Notes: generated by a model from the sequence alone, not told the origin. A stretch of 64,000 nt of DNA from Varroa destructor (GCF_002443255.2 NW_019211456.1:29509341-29573340), one strand, 5' to 3'. Shown: positions 10,940 to 24,164, counted from the first letter of the stretch. Numbers and translations: made by a program.

Positions 10940-13900
10940 TCTTTGCGAAGACGCCGATTTGCGTCCTCGATTGATTGGTTTTTCTTCCCATTGATGCTAT
11001 AAGACCTCTTAGGCCTCTGTCAAAGCTCTTGCATGCATACGTATGTAAATGGTAATCGTAAATACAAGCAATTTCCCTCTCGGCTTTGTTTGCCGTTTGG
11101 CTTTTGTTCTATCTTGAATTCAAATCAGATATGAGCATAGAGTAGCAGTCAAGGATAAAACGCTAGAGCCAATCAAGAATCAAAATGGCTTTCGACTTTT
11201 ATGGCCTTCACCTATTTACTCTTACGTCGCTTTGTTTAGGTCGCCACGTCTTGTCTCTAAGCCACAGTTTGTGCCCTCCTCAAGAGTCGCTGCTGTTGTA
11301 ACAACGCCCTTGGACCATCTTATTTGCCTCTCTGCATTCTTGTGAGGAGTTGCATTGAAATGCCAGCTACGTTATTTTCGCGTCAAGGCGACTGCGAGGT
11401 CGAGCACGGTCACGGTCGCTACGGCCTTGAATGTGCTGCCATTGCTGCTGGCACCGACGGTCGTTGGAGTGTGCGATACGAGCATATCGTTATGAATACA
11501 GAGCGTTCAGGCCAACGGCTGCTGAAATGTTCGGACTAAAGTAGGAATTCGAAATGGGCGATCGACAAGCAGTGACCATCCGTCACCGAGCGCTGGGAGC
11601 AACGAATACCGAATGGCCGTATGCAGCTGCGTTGGAGTGGGTTGGACCGTTAGATGGTCGCTTGTGAGTTTCGAATGGAACAGCAGAAGCCGCAGCAGAG
11701 GCAGATGGGGTATAGCGGGGAGAGGAGATTAGGATCTTGTTTGAAATCCAAAGATGGGGTAGGAGCAATAGCAGTGGCAGCAGGAGCCGCGGCAATGGTG
11801 ACAGTGGAGACGATAGCAAGAACTGTGGCAGCGGAAGAAGAGCGCTGCCATACTATGAAGAGTATAAACGACGAAAACTGCAATGACAAAGAAGAGTATA
11901 TAGAGAGAACAACCAGATGCGGAAAGTAGTCTGCGTTTGGACGATGGACGCGACAGCATCAACAGTAGCCGTGATGGCAAAGTCTTCTCCCGTCGAGCGT
12001 AAAAAGACAGAGAAGATTGGATGACGTCAGCTTCGCTAGCATTTGCGCTATTGCAACTTTCGCTACTGGTATTATTTTCATCGTTGGCGTTCGCGTTACC
12101 GTTGTTGGTCTTGTCACAGCGGTTTGCGCCTTTTTCATCTTTCCGCTGATTTTAATTTCTCTGTCTACGACGACTCCGACAGGGCGGTGGCTGCAGCGAT
12201 GAAAACGACGAGGACATCAGCGACCATATCACCACAAAGCGCTGTTCGATATGTTGTGTGTCTCTTGCGTTGTTTGACGCTAGCGAACTGCTGGATACTA
12301 CCGGTAGTAGTTGCAACAGAGGCTGCCGTTGTAACACTTGTTGCAGCTAGAGGCAGAAGGCAAAGGGATGACAAACTAACGCAACGATCACCAATCAGGT
12401 TAAAACAATGAAAGTCCAATAAAACCGATCGGGCTCAGAATGGCAAGAACTGCTAGAGCTGGAAAGAGAGGAGCTTAGTCGATATAGTCGGTAGCTGGGT
12501 AACAACATTTGGTCCTTCATAAGGCGTCAGTGAAGATGATGTCCGCGATGGTAGTAGGGGGATAAAATCAGAGGCGAGGTGCACGTTGCGCCGTTGTTTC
12601 AGTGACATCTCGCAAAGAAAGGCCGTCCAAGCTAGCTAAAAGGAGGCCGAACAAGTCTGGGAAGTTTACAAGCGAGATGTCTTCTAGGGCCTATTAGGCT
12701 CAGGAAAAGCCTTTCATTAGCGTTCGATGTTTTTGTCAAGGAGTCGCACGGTTTGGGCGGCGAAATTACGTGTGATTAATAAAAACTATGGATATAGGCA
12801 AGCTTTCGAAATAGGCGTAAATGCACTGATTATCTAAGCTTTCAGTTGATGTTGTACCCACGTGCACCTTGGACTAGGGTATCTCGATGTATTACTTTAT
12901 ATAAACTTAATAATATTAGCCTTGCTTTGAAAAATCTTAAGTAGCTTACCTAGATTACACGGGGACGTTAAGCCTAATATAGGAGATTGTTCTCTTAGAT
13001 ATCTAATTATCATACAGAAATAATGTTAATATTGTTATTGCACCTGGTGCTGATCAGTTAAGCTAGACTGACATAACTACAAACACTGATTTCCCACTGT
13101 TCGTCATCAGAATGATCGAAAGACGATACCGTTTTTGCTGTTTACTAGACTGAGTATAACTAAGTTCACTTACTTTAACCTCATTCTATGACTTTACATT
13201 ATATCTTCTATACCTTGTCTAATATTCTCAGCCAGAATTAGAAGGAACGGCCAGTTTCTGAGGGTATATAAACGGACGTGTACCTACATTTAAAAACCAA
13301 CTAGCAAGACATGAATACATTTGTTGTGACATTTTTATTTAGTTGGTATTATTAGGTTCAACAAAACCCGCTTTTGCGCATTCTCAACTCTCAACTGCCC
13401 CCTACCTTCTCTATTGCTTACAGTGGTACGGTAACAAGGAATGGATTCCAGTCAGCTCCACAATGATGCACCTCTACGTTCAATACCGCGGATAAAGCCG
13501 GCCAATGCCTGCTCGTAAAGCTGGGGATAAAATGGCGGATCCCCCTGTTCGCTCTGCCCAGCGCTGCCACCCCGCATCGCCAAACCTCTTAACCCATCCA
13601 GTTCCCTCCTCTTGCCTGGGCTTCCCTCTTCTGGCAGCGCCAACTTCAGCTCTCGAGTTCTCTTTCTTCCGTGGCCTACCCAATTGTCCGATGCTGTTCC
13701 TTCATGTCGTTTCTCTAGAGCTCAAGCCCAAGTGATCCCAGCTACACTTCGGCCTCTCTTTCTTTCCTAGGACTCTTGTGGCTCCCTTCCCTGTTCTAAA
13801 CCCAGTCGGGTTTCTTTCGCCATCACCCGTCACCCCGCCTTATTTTTTTCAACCGATCACTTGCGGACTCGTTGGAGCGCTTGAATGGAGGCCGGAAAGG

Positions 13901-14672
13901 GGACGGGGTAGCGATATGTAGCGACCGGCAGCTGATGGCAGGTCGCGACTGGCCAGCGAAAGCGAAGCTGAATGGGGGAAGCCGGAGGCCCAGACGTTAC
14001 AAGGGCTTCTGAGGAAAGAGAAGACAAGGAAAGGAGTAGGAGGCGGAAAAAACAGAACAAAGGCGAAAAAGGGACAAAGCTGACGACAAGCGCGAGCGGC
14101 CAAGGAGAACGCGAGCGACTAAAAGAGAAGAGGGCGGGGGCAATGGGTTCGAAAGGAGGAAGGAGTAAAAAAATGAGGCTGATGATTCTGATGATGATGG
14201 CAGCAGCGGTGGCGAAAGAACAGCGAAGGGAAGGCTGCCAGGGCGGGGCAGGCGGCAGGGAAAGGAAGCGAGTGTATGCGAGAGAAAGAGGGACAGAATT
14301 ATTAAAGCATCATTACCGTTGGAGTTACAGACCCCAGAACTGATTTAGCAGAACAGATTTTACGAATATTTCTATTCAGGACATATTTGCATAGTCGGAA
14401 ACAGCTCTTTCTTTCTTTTGATAAACAGGACCTTATTATATATTCAGGGCACTTTTTGAGCGCTTCTTCCAGATAGCTAATGCTGCCGAGGATATAAATA
14501 TTCTAATGTGTAGGTGTGTTCCAGGGAAATTTTTGTGCAAAAGGGCTGCCTAGGTATAACGATTTTCTTTCATGACGCTTTTTACCTGCGGTCTCCTTTG
14601 ATGAGGTGCGGAAATCTAAAGATTAAATTAATCAAAAGTTTTTTGGGATATTGTCGATATCTATGTCTTCAG
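10940..14672. other. non-genic stretch with strand-biased blocks
   Basis: 11.6-12.4 kb is rich in GCA/CTG-type triplets. 13.5-13.8 kb is pyrimidine-rich and 13.97-14.32 kb strongly purine-rich on the plus strand. An isolated TATATAAA lies at 13265-13272, followed by no convincing start codon or frame. 12.7-13.35 kb is AT-rich with nothing visible. Confidence 0.5.
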
Positions 14673-14729
14673 TTCATCGCAGAACTATCTGAAGGCGAGT
14701 TTCTCGAAATCTGTAAATTGACTAGTTAA
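14673..14729 (+). CDS. candidate terminal exon with EF-hand-like half motif
   Basis: It follows an acceptor-like sequence ending CTATGTCTTCAG. The frame reads FIAELSEGEFLEICKLTS and then TAA (18 codons plus stop). The core ELSEGEFLEICK resembles the second half of an EF-hand loop and its exiting helix, in which a small residue, I/L, then x-x-x-E-F is typical. The first half of the loop, with its Asp ligands, would have to be in an upstream exon that I could not find. The residues at the Gly6 and Asp5 positions would be Ala and Ile, so a functional calcium site is doubtful. Confidence 0.18.
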   Translation, partial: FIAELSEGEFLEICKLTS

Positions 14730-17700
14730 AAGGCGGCAAAGTATTTTTTATGACCGTCAGTCACCTTGCTGATATGACGCAGTTGACTTACTTAAGCTTT
14801 GAACGCACCGGATCTATCTCTTCTTTTGGATAAGTTTGCTTAACAGATCTTTGATCCCACAGCTACTTACTGGGTTCAGGTGATCTGTCGAAACTGCCCA
14901 TCACTTTTAGCGGTGCAAAGGAGGCGACAACAGTGCAGGGATGCCAACTCAAATTAGTGCTGGGCCTCCTGGGACAAGCATCGATCAAGGCTCGATCCTT
15001 TAGCGGACGTAACTGCCTGCCTGCGTCCGTGTTATTCGCTACCTAAACAAAAAAGGGAGAATAAGGGATTTGTACATACAGATAAAGAGGATAGGGTTTA
15101 AAAGCTTCGGAGCAACGCTGGCCAGGGCTGTCTCAATCTACCTGGCCTATATCGATTAAGACGTCATCTTGCAACACACGCTGCTACACGCCATCCAGGA
15201 AGGGATTCCGCCCAGGAGATTGCCGCCCGGATCACTGTAGCCGGTGATGCCTCTCTACTGCCACTAGTGCCTTTCCCACGCAAACCGTTCCTTTCAACAA
15301 ACATCCTGTTTTAGAAACTTTACGGTAGAGGTCGCGCCCACGAGATTCCAGAAGCCAAGGCGCTGGCCGTTTCTGTCGCTTCAGTGCTCTGCTAGCCTTC
15401 CCTGACTTACTACTGACCGTTTCTCCTACTGGCTGACCTACTTTATTCTTAGTCTAGGCCAGTCAAGGTTCAGCGATATGAATTGAGGTTAAACCGAATC
15501 CGTCGTAGAATTTCTTCCAGCATCACGTACCTCTGCCTCAACAACCTGTCAGAATGTTCCTTGCGTAGTCCAAAGATATTTTTTAAACAGACTATTCATA
15601 CTTTATCATACATGACGTACGAAGCAGGAAGTAACTTTTGTTCAATGAAAGCCAGAGAAATGAATATAAAAACACTACATATAGTAAACATACAAGTTGA
15701 ACTAGTGATGGTTTAAATCTTTGGAAGAAAAAGCTAATTCGACAGTTTCATTATAGTCAATCGTAGTATAGTGAAGCAATACTAACGACGCCTAGAATAA
15801 GTAATACTATCTGTAATCGTTAGGCTCCTGTTTACGTTATTTTCGGGAAGGATAACACAGCTCATAGGAAGCGACGAAACTGATACAAATGAAAAAAAAA
15901 ACATATAATACATACAAACTAAAATGAGCAACACCTATCAAATTTTTCTATTTTTATGACATTTTTAATAATACAGTTCGTATTTTTTTGTTTCTGTTGT
16001 AACGTGGACTGTGTCGTGGATAGCAGAGTTTGAAGGACGGTGAATAGTGTAAAAGCATGTAGATGGAGGCGGTAGGAGTGACACTCTAGTCTTTCTTGCC
16101 ATCTCCATTTAGGCGAGTCGTCAGTGTCCTCGGCTTACTGTTTTCATTTAGTCAACTACTAGCATCGCCACCGTTCCCACTACTATCCACGACTAGCAGT
16201 ATCACCATTGTTAGGAGCAGCAGTAGCCCCGCCTTAGTGCTGCTGCTGCTTCTGCTGTTTCTATTTAGCCTCTCATCTTCGTCGTCGTCGTCGTCGGTGG
16301 CGGCGTCGCCTGCATCGCCCTTTCCCACCGCATTTGCCATGATAGCCCTAGCGTCTTCTTGCCCCTTCCCTTTTTACCGAATGCCCTAACAACCACCGAG
16401 TTTTCTCAAGCTGCGAGACCTGCTGGACTCGTTCCACGGTGCTCCCTCGAAATCCCCGATGCTTCCATGCCTCGCCTTCGTCTCATTGCCCTACACTCAC
16501 CAACGCTTTCCACTGCTACAACTACTGTAAGCTGGGTTCGTGGGTGGCTGGTGGCCAGAGAGATACACAAACAGGCGGCCAGGCAGAGGCTATTTCGGCC
16601 TTACAATTTGGGGCTCCTTGCTTCCCTGTTAGCATTGGCCTGTCTCTCAGTCAATGGGCTTACTGTATAAGTGTGCACCGTTGCTACATGAGACTGCCGC
16701 TGGCTCTTGCCATAGCCTCCAGGCCCAGTCTGGGTAGCAGATGAGTTCCGCCGAACTGGGCCGACTGACTGGGCTAATAGGCAACGAGCCACCGCCAGCC
16801 GCGGCAAGCAGTAGTGATGCTGCTGCTGTTACGACTACTACAACTAGTGCAATGGCGTAGAATGGGCAGGCATCAGAGAGCGCGGCGAGCAGCTCACTCG
16901 GTTGAAGGCACACAGCACTAAAGGCGATGCGATGGCTTGGGATGGGCCAGTAGAGGATCGTGGTGCAAGAGAAGGACGACGAAGACGATGACGACGATGA
17001 GCGGAACAAAGAGCTTACGTGACCCAATGTTCCGCCAAGTCAGGACGCCCCTTCCGCTGCGAAGTCAAGCTAGTTGGCGGACGGGCGGGCGGAGAGGCAG
17101 AGAGTGCGTAGGAGGGAACTCAGTCGAGCTACCGACCGACGGATCGACGGCGCTGGCAGCGGTAACATGCCAAGGGTGGAACGAAACCGAACAAAGTCTG
17201 GATATCCCCAGACTCCTCCACTCCTCTCCCCCATTGCCTTAACGGCCCCACAAAGCCAGCCAGGACCTGACCGACGAGCCCGTCGACCCCCTAACTTGCT
17301 AGGCATCTCGGTTAAACCTGTCCTTTTCGTGCCATACCGCACGCCTGCCGCACACAGTTCTGCACAGGCACAGAAGGAGATAGCCCTGACTTAAACACAT
17401 ACATACAGACACACACAGTCAAGCACATAAACCTAGAGAGCCATCTTAGCTCAGCCGACCAGCCGCTCGTAAGGCAGCAACTGCCACCACTCGGTCAGGC
17501 CGGTGGTGCTAGCTCCTTTCGTAGCGCCATTGACTGGAACTCCTGCCGTTGCCCTCTTTTCTGCGAAAGTAAGGGAGGAGACCCTCGTTCCTAAATGCCA
17601 ATCTGCAAATGGACTAGCGCTATTTCAATGTCTGATTCTGCTACCGGCCTGCTTACCCGATCGCTTGCTACTGCTACAACTACTTCTCTGGTAGCAAGTA

Positions 17701-19160
17701 AACTCCAGCGTTCGAATCGCTTCTTCGTGGACGGTACTGACTACACTTCTTAGTTCCGTAGTCGTTCTTACCGTTGCTCCTTACTTTTCTCTGCCGCGTG
17801 CGCTTTTGCACAGCATTCGTAGACGACGCTCTTTCCTTGTCAATGTTCCGCTCTCTAACTCAGTTTTCGTTGGTTATTTCGGTCTGAAACGCTACTCACT
17901 TTGTGCCATGCTGGCTGAAGGTTACTCCATCTACTTTTAGTCCCTATGCGCCGCTCTTCCCGCTGTTCGTCGCGCCGCTGCTGCTGATGATGCCTTCGAT
18001 AATACTACTATTGCTACATCCACGACTGGTGATGGTGCTGATGATGTTACAGCTACTGCTATTGCTGGTGTCCTGTTTTGCCCTTTTCCTTTTTCGTTGT
18101 TGTCGTCGTCGTTGTCATCGTCGTAATGGTGCCCTTCTTCTACGCTACTGATTCACTGAAGCTGCACTTGCTTCAGAATTTCTCTCTTCTCTCTCTCTGC
18201 CCTTGCGAAAAAGAGGATCAGGGACCGCTCCAGGGTCGCTTTCGGATCCTTCCCGTCTCCAAACAAATGAGGGCCGCTAGCAAAATAGAGAAGTAGAAAA
18301 CGGCGCGTCGAATCGAGCCGAGGCACTACCTTGCGCTTTTCATACAACTGGAAGAGGCTGCTTCGACGGCATCGAGCGGCAGAAGAAATGAACGGCACTA
18401 AGCTAACGTAACCGGGCCTCGTTGAGTTTGCCACCCGCTAGGCAACTTAACTGCTATCGCTAAAGCATTTATTACTTTTACTTTGTTTTGGCAATCTTTT
18501 TTTGCGAGTTACACGCTGACGTTTTGCTCAGAGCTTTTTACTGCCATTAGTATCATAATTACTCAGTACGCTTCTATATCTACTGTTTTGTTATGTCAAA
18601 ATGCACACGGAGAGCCGTTTTATCCGAATACAAATGATTTTCTACTAATATAATATACTTAGGGTTCGAAAACCTCAATTCTGGCCACTGCGTAGCGACG
18701 AGGCGGTGTATCTGTAGTGGAAGTCGAGTCAGGTAAAATGGAACGTCCCCCTCGTAACTCAGCGGTGACGGGTTTGTTTAACCGCTATAGGGGATATGTG
18801 AGACGCCGCAACTGCCGGTGGTAGACAGTAGCCGAAGACAGCCGCATGGTTTCATGGTTAACCGCGATTTCAGGTAACGAAGTGCGTTGGTGCATAGCCG
18901 TTGATGGGCTTTGTTAGGTAACGTTCAAATATTATACGATTGGAAAGATACGTCTTTCTGCTCTTGCGAGTTATCTCCAATGTTCGGTTTAAACCTTATT
19001 TAATTTAACCCCAACTTCGGGCTTCAATAGGATTTCATATCTTTCTAAGTGAAAAAAAATCGCGAAAGCGATCCAGAATATATGTTCCAATTATACCGCA
19101 GATTTTATACATAAACCTGTAGGCAAATTTACAATATTCCTGCCCTGAAGACTCAAAGGA
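14730..19160. other. non-genic stretch, low-complexity in part
   Basis: 14.7-16.0 kb is unremarkable and AT-leaning. 16.1-18.3 kb is GC-richer, with interrupted CTG, TCG and GTC triplet tracts that generate Leu/Ser- or Asp-rich frames. 18.4-19.1 kb is AT-leaning. I looked there on the minus strand for the rest of the mariner transposase and saw no catalytic-core motif. Confidence 0.5.
16278..16297. repeat. (TCG)n trinucleotide repeat
   Basis: Tandem TCG units preceded by a CTG tract at about 16235-16262. It encodes Ser runs on the plus strand and Asp runs on the minus strand. Confidence 0.85.
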
Positions 19161-19165
19161 AATCT

Positions 19166-19354
19166 TCAACAAATTCGAAAAGTCGGGTGAAACGCGTCAA
19201 AGATGCCATTTTTGAACTTGGCAAACCACTTCTGACTGGTACTCTCCGCTATACTGCATGTCACACACCTCACACTATTCCTAAATTGATTTGCCCGATC
19301 TTCTGCCGTGGAGGACGAGCAACACGAAATGTTAAAAATGTTGTATTGCGCCAC
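19166..19354 (-). pseudogene. mariner-family transposase fragment (N-terminal DNA-binding region), decayed
   Basis: Read on the minus strand, the segment around 19190-19290 contains SIAESTSQKWFAKFKNGIFD. This fits the helix-turn-helix region of mariner transposases, where an S-x-x-T-x-x-x-WF-x-[RK]F-[RK]-x-G-x-F-D pattern is typical. Upstream, STAEDRANQ resembles the preceding A-A-E-A-A-R-N helix. After FD the usual basic R-S-G-R-P step is degraded, and an acidic stretch (FEFVEDFL) appears in another frame, so a frameshift is present. The frame ends at TGA within about 15 residues of FD. The full family protein is about 340-350 residues, and no catalytic D,D34D region was seen at lower coordinates, so this is a 5'-end relic. 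The exact mariner subfamily was not determined. Confidence 0.72.
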
Positions 19355-19414
19355 CTAAGGCGCTATATCCCAAATCCAAAGTAACCGTTTGATCTTGCAT
19401 TCTTTGTATGAATT

Positions 19415-19429
19415 AGACTATAATAGTCT
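19415..19429. repeat. 15-nt palindrome
   Basis: AGACTATAATAGTCT: two 7-nt arms around one central base. It lies about 60 nt outside the 5' side of the mariner relic and just before a TA repeat. No function is claimed. Confidence 0.7.
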
Positions 19430-19461
19430 TGTAGAGAAAAAAAATGCTTCTTAACAAAAAC

Positions 19462-19483
19462 TATATATATATATATATATATA
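19462..19483. repeat. (TA)11 microsatellite
   Basis: Uninterrupted TA units. TA is the mariner target dinucleotide, so its closeness to the mariner relic may not be accidental. Confidence 0.95.
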
Positions 19484-21346
19484 GCCCGTGGGTGGCCTCC
19501 GGTTGCTGACGCTACCTAATCGGAACGTCCGTCGAGAGCTCGAATTTAATATGCAACGTGCTATGTTAGCTGCCTGTTTGTAACAATCTGTTAGCAAAGA
19601 CTGTTCTCACCGCTTGCACCAGCACGAACATCATTAGTGCCATTATTCAGTACAATTTCAGAAAAGAAAAAAAGACCTTTCACGCGCCGTTGTTTCTATT
19701 GCCCGCACACCTTCCACTCCTAATACTAGCGCTACAACTACAACGGTACTGGGTAGCCGCTACGTTTTACACACGACCCAGACAGCCAAGCAGGTCAACG
19801 GGGAAGAGCGTAAGACCACGGAAACGGTCGGTGTGACCGCCGTTACTGCTTTTGCTGCCAGCTGCTGTGACTAGACATGTCGGTTGACACCCCGTCGCTC
19901 TGGCGTCACTCAGAGCTTGCTTGCGGACAAACGAACGCGCTGGTAAATAAATAAACAGTCGGGCGGACAGAACCCATTCAGCGAGTTGACAGCAGGACAG
20001 TTTCTGCGCAGTAGAAGAAGCAATGGAGACCCTGATGCTGGCAGCACAGTTGAGCCTTACCGTTGACGATGGTGGTGTTCTCAGCAGCAGCGGCCGTATC
20101 GGAAGTCCAAATAGAAGCGAAGGATGTGCCTGTAGAAGCAACAAGCGTTGGTAAAGCCAGCGGCGTAAGCCGAACATCGGTTCGCTTAGCCCGGCAGTCT
20201 TTGCTGCTACCGTAATACGTATACTGTTAGTAAGAAACGGGCTTCGCCTCATTTTGCTCTCAACGCACAGCAAGCTGACCTCCGCTGTATAGCTCTTAGT
20301 CATTCCTTTTCTACCTGGCTTTTCCTTTGGTTTGTTTCCCTTCCTCTCCTCTTTTTTATTTTCTCTAGAGTCTCACTTTCGTGCTCTCATTTCACCTTCA
20401 AAGAGTTTTGCGGAAGGCGGTAACAAGCAAACGTAGCCAAGCCTAAAGCCAAGGTGCGTCCTGGCAGTAGCTTTAGAGTTTACCTTGTTATGGGGACTGC
20501 TGGGGGGCGAGGGAGATTTACCGAGAGAGCTACCTGCTATGCTGAGACGTGGAGCCCATTCTCTGTTGCTTTCCCTTTTCTATCGCCATGGTGCTGTTGC
20601 TGCTACTGCCTTGTCTGCAGGACTGTTGTCAGGACCTGGGGCAGGGGCAAAACGAACGGCGACGGGAGACTATGAGCGAATGCCGTGCACAACTAGCTGC
20701 AATATGAGGACTATATGCATGACACAGTGGTATGCAAGTAGGCAGGGAAAGACTCAATAGAAAGAGCAAAAGATGACGCAGGCCCATAGACACATACAAG
20801 CCAGTCTGTTGGGTAACGGTTTCCGCGGTGGCTTGGCTGGATGGGGCGCAGAAGGGAAGGACCAGAAGAGGAGATACGCAAGTCCTTTGGGGAAGAGAAA
20901 AGTATATCATTTGTCGTGGCAAACAGCATACTCGTTGTTGTCTACCTAGCCCGCGCTCGGTCCCTCGACAGACCGACAACCACTGATGAAAAAGTACGAC
21001 AAAAACCGACTTGCAGAATAGCGACTGGTGGGGGATCGGAGCGAACCCATCCGCCTGTTTGAGTGGTGCGAAAACTATGGCCACGACCTCTCGCACTCGC
21101 ACGCGCCACTGCTCGCGTGCTTGCTGCTTGGCTGGGCTCAAGGCTACCGTGGATAGGGCTGTAAATAGGGACTGCAAAGAGCCGCCAGTTTTGGGTGGGC
21201 TTTGAGGGACAAGCCGGCAGGGGTGAAAGAGACGAGGAGGAGGGAGGGATTCTGCTGGTCTTCCCAATTCTGCTCCTTTTGCCATGGGTATAGCCTCACA
21301 TCGCCCTTTAAGCCCCTGCTATGTGACCTACCTTATCTTTTTGCAG
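19484..21346. other. non-genic stretch
   Basis: Minus-strand open frames of 178 codons (19767-20303) and 218 codons (20629-21285) occur here. Neither has recognisable motifs. Composition is Leu/Arg/Ser-rich, as expected from unconstrained GC-balanced sequence. I do not support either as a gene. Confidence 0.45.
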
Positions 21347-21804
21347 AATTCTCTACTATGCACTCATCATTTTGGTCTGCCCCGAATTTTCTTACTAGTA
21401 GTATGTTTAGGTGGTGGCGGTTGTTGGATAGGCGGTTAGTGAAACGGCAGAGCTTTGTGTTATCCCTTAGGACCATCAGGCAACTTAGCGGTCAACAGAC
21501 AGAGAGATTTTATGGGCCTTCGTGTAGCTCAAGTCTGATAGTGGTCAGTGGCGGCACTAGCGACGCTACGTCATACGGGGCCCTCACAAAGCTGCTCGGT
21601 TTCTTTGGCAGCAGTGCCAAAAATGATGGCAGCAAAAACAATAACAAGCGAAACTTTACTCGGTTGTTGACAATTTTTGCAAGGCATAAAATGACCGTTA
21701 ACATGCGAGAATACGTATATACTAGTGCGGCCAAGACCAGATCCTCAGTGCAAATGGGTAGAACGACAAATAAGGCACCTGTCTCTTGTTCCCTCATGCG
21801 TTAG
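21347..21804 (+). CDS. unrecognised open frame behind a strong acceptor-like site
   Basis: A pyrimidine tract with CAG (CCTTATCTTTTTGCAG, ending 21346) is among the best acceptor-like sites in the window. Downstream the frame starting at 21349 stays open for 151 codons to TAG at 21802-21804, with the first ATG at 21358. The C-terminal two thirds are mixed in composition and include GALTKLLGFFGSSAKNDGSK and RLLTIFARHKMTVNMREYVY. I recognise no domain. The same frame is also open upstream of the acceptor, back to 21202, which weakens the exon argument. No AATAAA follows closely. Confidence 0.2.
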
Positions 21805-24164
21805 ATTCCTTGTACAACTCGACAGGTTCTAGCTGTCCTCAGCAGTTCGGACACGCAAATAGCGTTGTTGCCAGTAGCAGGGTTAATCGGCCTGCTGGTC
21901 TTATAAAGCAGGAAAGACGAAGCGATAGATAAAGACGAAAGTAAAGAAAGCAACCATTCCTCTGTTTGGTCGCTGCTTACTTGGTCAACCACTCTACAGG
22001 CTCCACCATCTACTTGCTGCATTCTGCTGCTTTGCATCCACACAAACATAACTCGCAACCTGTAGTCCGCGGAGGCCACAAGCAATTGCAGGCTATTCTC
22101 ACGGCGGCCGCGGCGGCGCCAGCCCCAAACTCTCCTTCTCACCAGCTGTGTTACCCCATCACCGGCCTTCGCTTTCCTCATCCACCCTCTTCTCCCATTC
22201 TATCCTCATGGCAAGCTTAGTGGGGTTTGCTGTGGCTAGGCCATAAGGATTGAGGAGGATGCTGCTGATCGGAGAGTGGACGGCTGGTTGGTTGATTCGT
22301 TCGCCCGCTGGTGGGATTGGCTAGTCCCGAAGCCGCTGGTCGACCTTAGTGCGGGTCACAGTGAAATGATCACATAAACGAAGAAGGCGAGCGAGTTGGC
22401 TTAGGAAAAATGTCTTCTGGGTTGGTTCGGTTCTTCTCTGCGTCACTCGCTACCTTACTGTCTATGAGGGCTATCTCGGTTCAGTGACATAGAAAACAGC
22501 AGCTAGCCTAAAGAGCTATCATATAACAGCATATGCATTAAGATGGCCTGCTACAGCATAGCTGATCCGAGCCGATGCCACTGATAGCGCGCCACCGTCT
22601 CATTGCCACTGAGCACTATGGCAGGTCAAATGAACTCATATTTCCCTCACTACTGAAATGAAGGTTGATCCATCTCTTGACGGAGCTCATGAAAGAAGGT
22701 ACAACGAGGAGGCAGGAGAAAAAGAAGGCAGACAGATAGAAGAAAAAATCAACGTAGAAAAATGCGCATGACATCCTTAATTAATTCATTACTGCCGTCA
22801 TTACTGCTCTGCTTTACTGTGGATACAGCCGCTGTTGCTACTAAGACAAACGACGGCGACGGCGATGGGACGAAAGCTGCAACCCGCTACTCAACAACGT
22901 TGTACTGCCCCGATGCTCCGTTACCGCACTACGTCGTCCGCTTTAGCGCCAGCAGTTTGGAATCTTAGACGAGGAGCGTCTGCGATATTGGTTGGCCGGC
23001 CTCTCATTTACGAGTTGCTGTTACTCACTCGTCGATGCTGTCGTCGCCGCCACAGAGACGGTTGTAGTTGCAGCTGCAGTGGCCGTCGCAACTGCGATCG
23101 TTTCAGCTACAAGCGAAGTCATCCGTTGTGCTCCAATTTGTACCGGCGATTCGACCGGGAGTGCGTTTACTGCTTCAGTGGTTCGCTTGAGGCAACTGTC
23201 TGCCCTACTCTAGTCCTGCGACGTGGTGTTCACGATCAGTATTCAAGCGCTGAGTCGTTCTCGCCGCTGTTCGGTAAGGCTCGATGAAGCCTGAGAGGCA
23301 TTGGATCTTGCTGTTGAAGATGGATGGGGACGCGCCCCTATCTCGCTATGATGATTAGGAAATACTCCACTCATGCTGAGGCAGCTGCTACTAGAACAGT
23401 GACCTCGAATCAGGGAAAGGTCTTTAATTTTTCTCGAAAAGAAAAGAACTGAGGACGAGCCTCTATTCGATTTCGTTCGTTATGTTTTCTCATCACAGCG
23501 TTACTAGTGAATAAAAAACACGAACCGCGAATAGATGAGTATGACAGTGCAATTGATAGCTTGTAAAGGAAGAGCTACTAGAAATCTTTTTGGTTATCAT
23601 TGTAGAGCTACTCGTGAAGTAATTTCAATTAAGCTGATATATGAATTAGTAGATGCATCAGTAGTCAACATATTGAAGTATTCAATGGATCAATTTTATT
23701 CGGTTTCATTATATCGAACCTGTGGCTTAACTTTCGTTTCGGACTCCTGTATTCTCGTAGATAATTAAGGACCGCTCAACTGCGAGTCTCGATCGGCTGT
23801 TTCTCGTCATCCTATCTAAAAAATGAAACCCTTCGTTTCATTACATCGCGATGCATTTAGATGAATACATTTACACAGATTTGCATAAAAATCATATATT
23901 AAAGGATAGCGTACACTGATTCCTATATATCACATTACTCTAACGCTGTATATCTTCCAATTCCAATTGTACATCCACGAGTCCATCAGCAACACACATC
24001 ACTGTCTATCTGTGTGAGTGTATACGTTGATATTAGCATTCGAAGTACCCCTTGCAAGGATGAAGCATCCAAACACAAGTACCAGCAGTTCTGCTATAAC
24101 GCCTACGACGATGCCAATACCAACAGACGCGTGTGAAGGCTCACAAGGCCACTTGAGTCAGCGG
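21805..24164. other. non-genic stretch
   Basis: No gene is supported. 22.8-23.3 kb has overlapping plus-strand frames rich in Arg, Ser and Ala. A 77-codon frame at 23535-23768 lies in AT-richer DNA and has no recognisable motif. Its nucleotide sequence contains the repeated word AGAGCTACT. Confidence 0.45.

Noticed and set aside
17705..17725. AGCG-TTCGAAT-CGCT, like a tRNA T arm
   Set aside because: The required acceptor-stem complement and A box are absent in the preceding 70 nt.
19767..21285. 178- and 218-codon minus-strand frames
   Set aside because: No motif, no splice or promoter context, and composition typical of unconstrained GC-balanced sequence.
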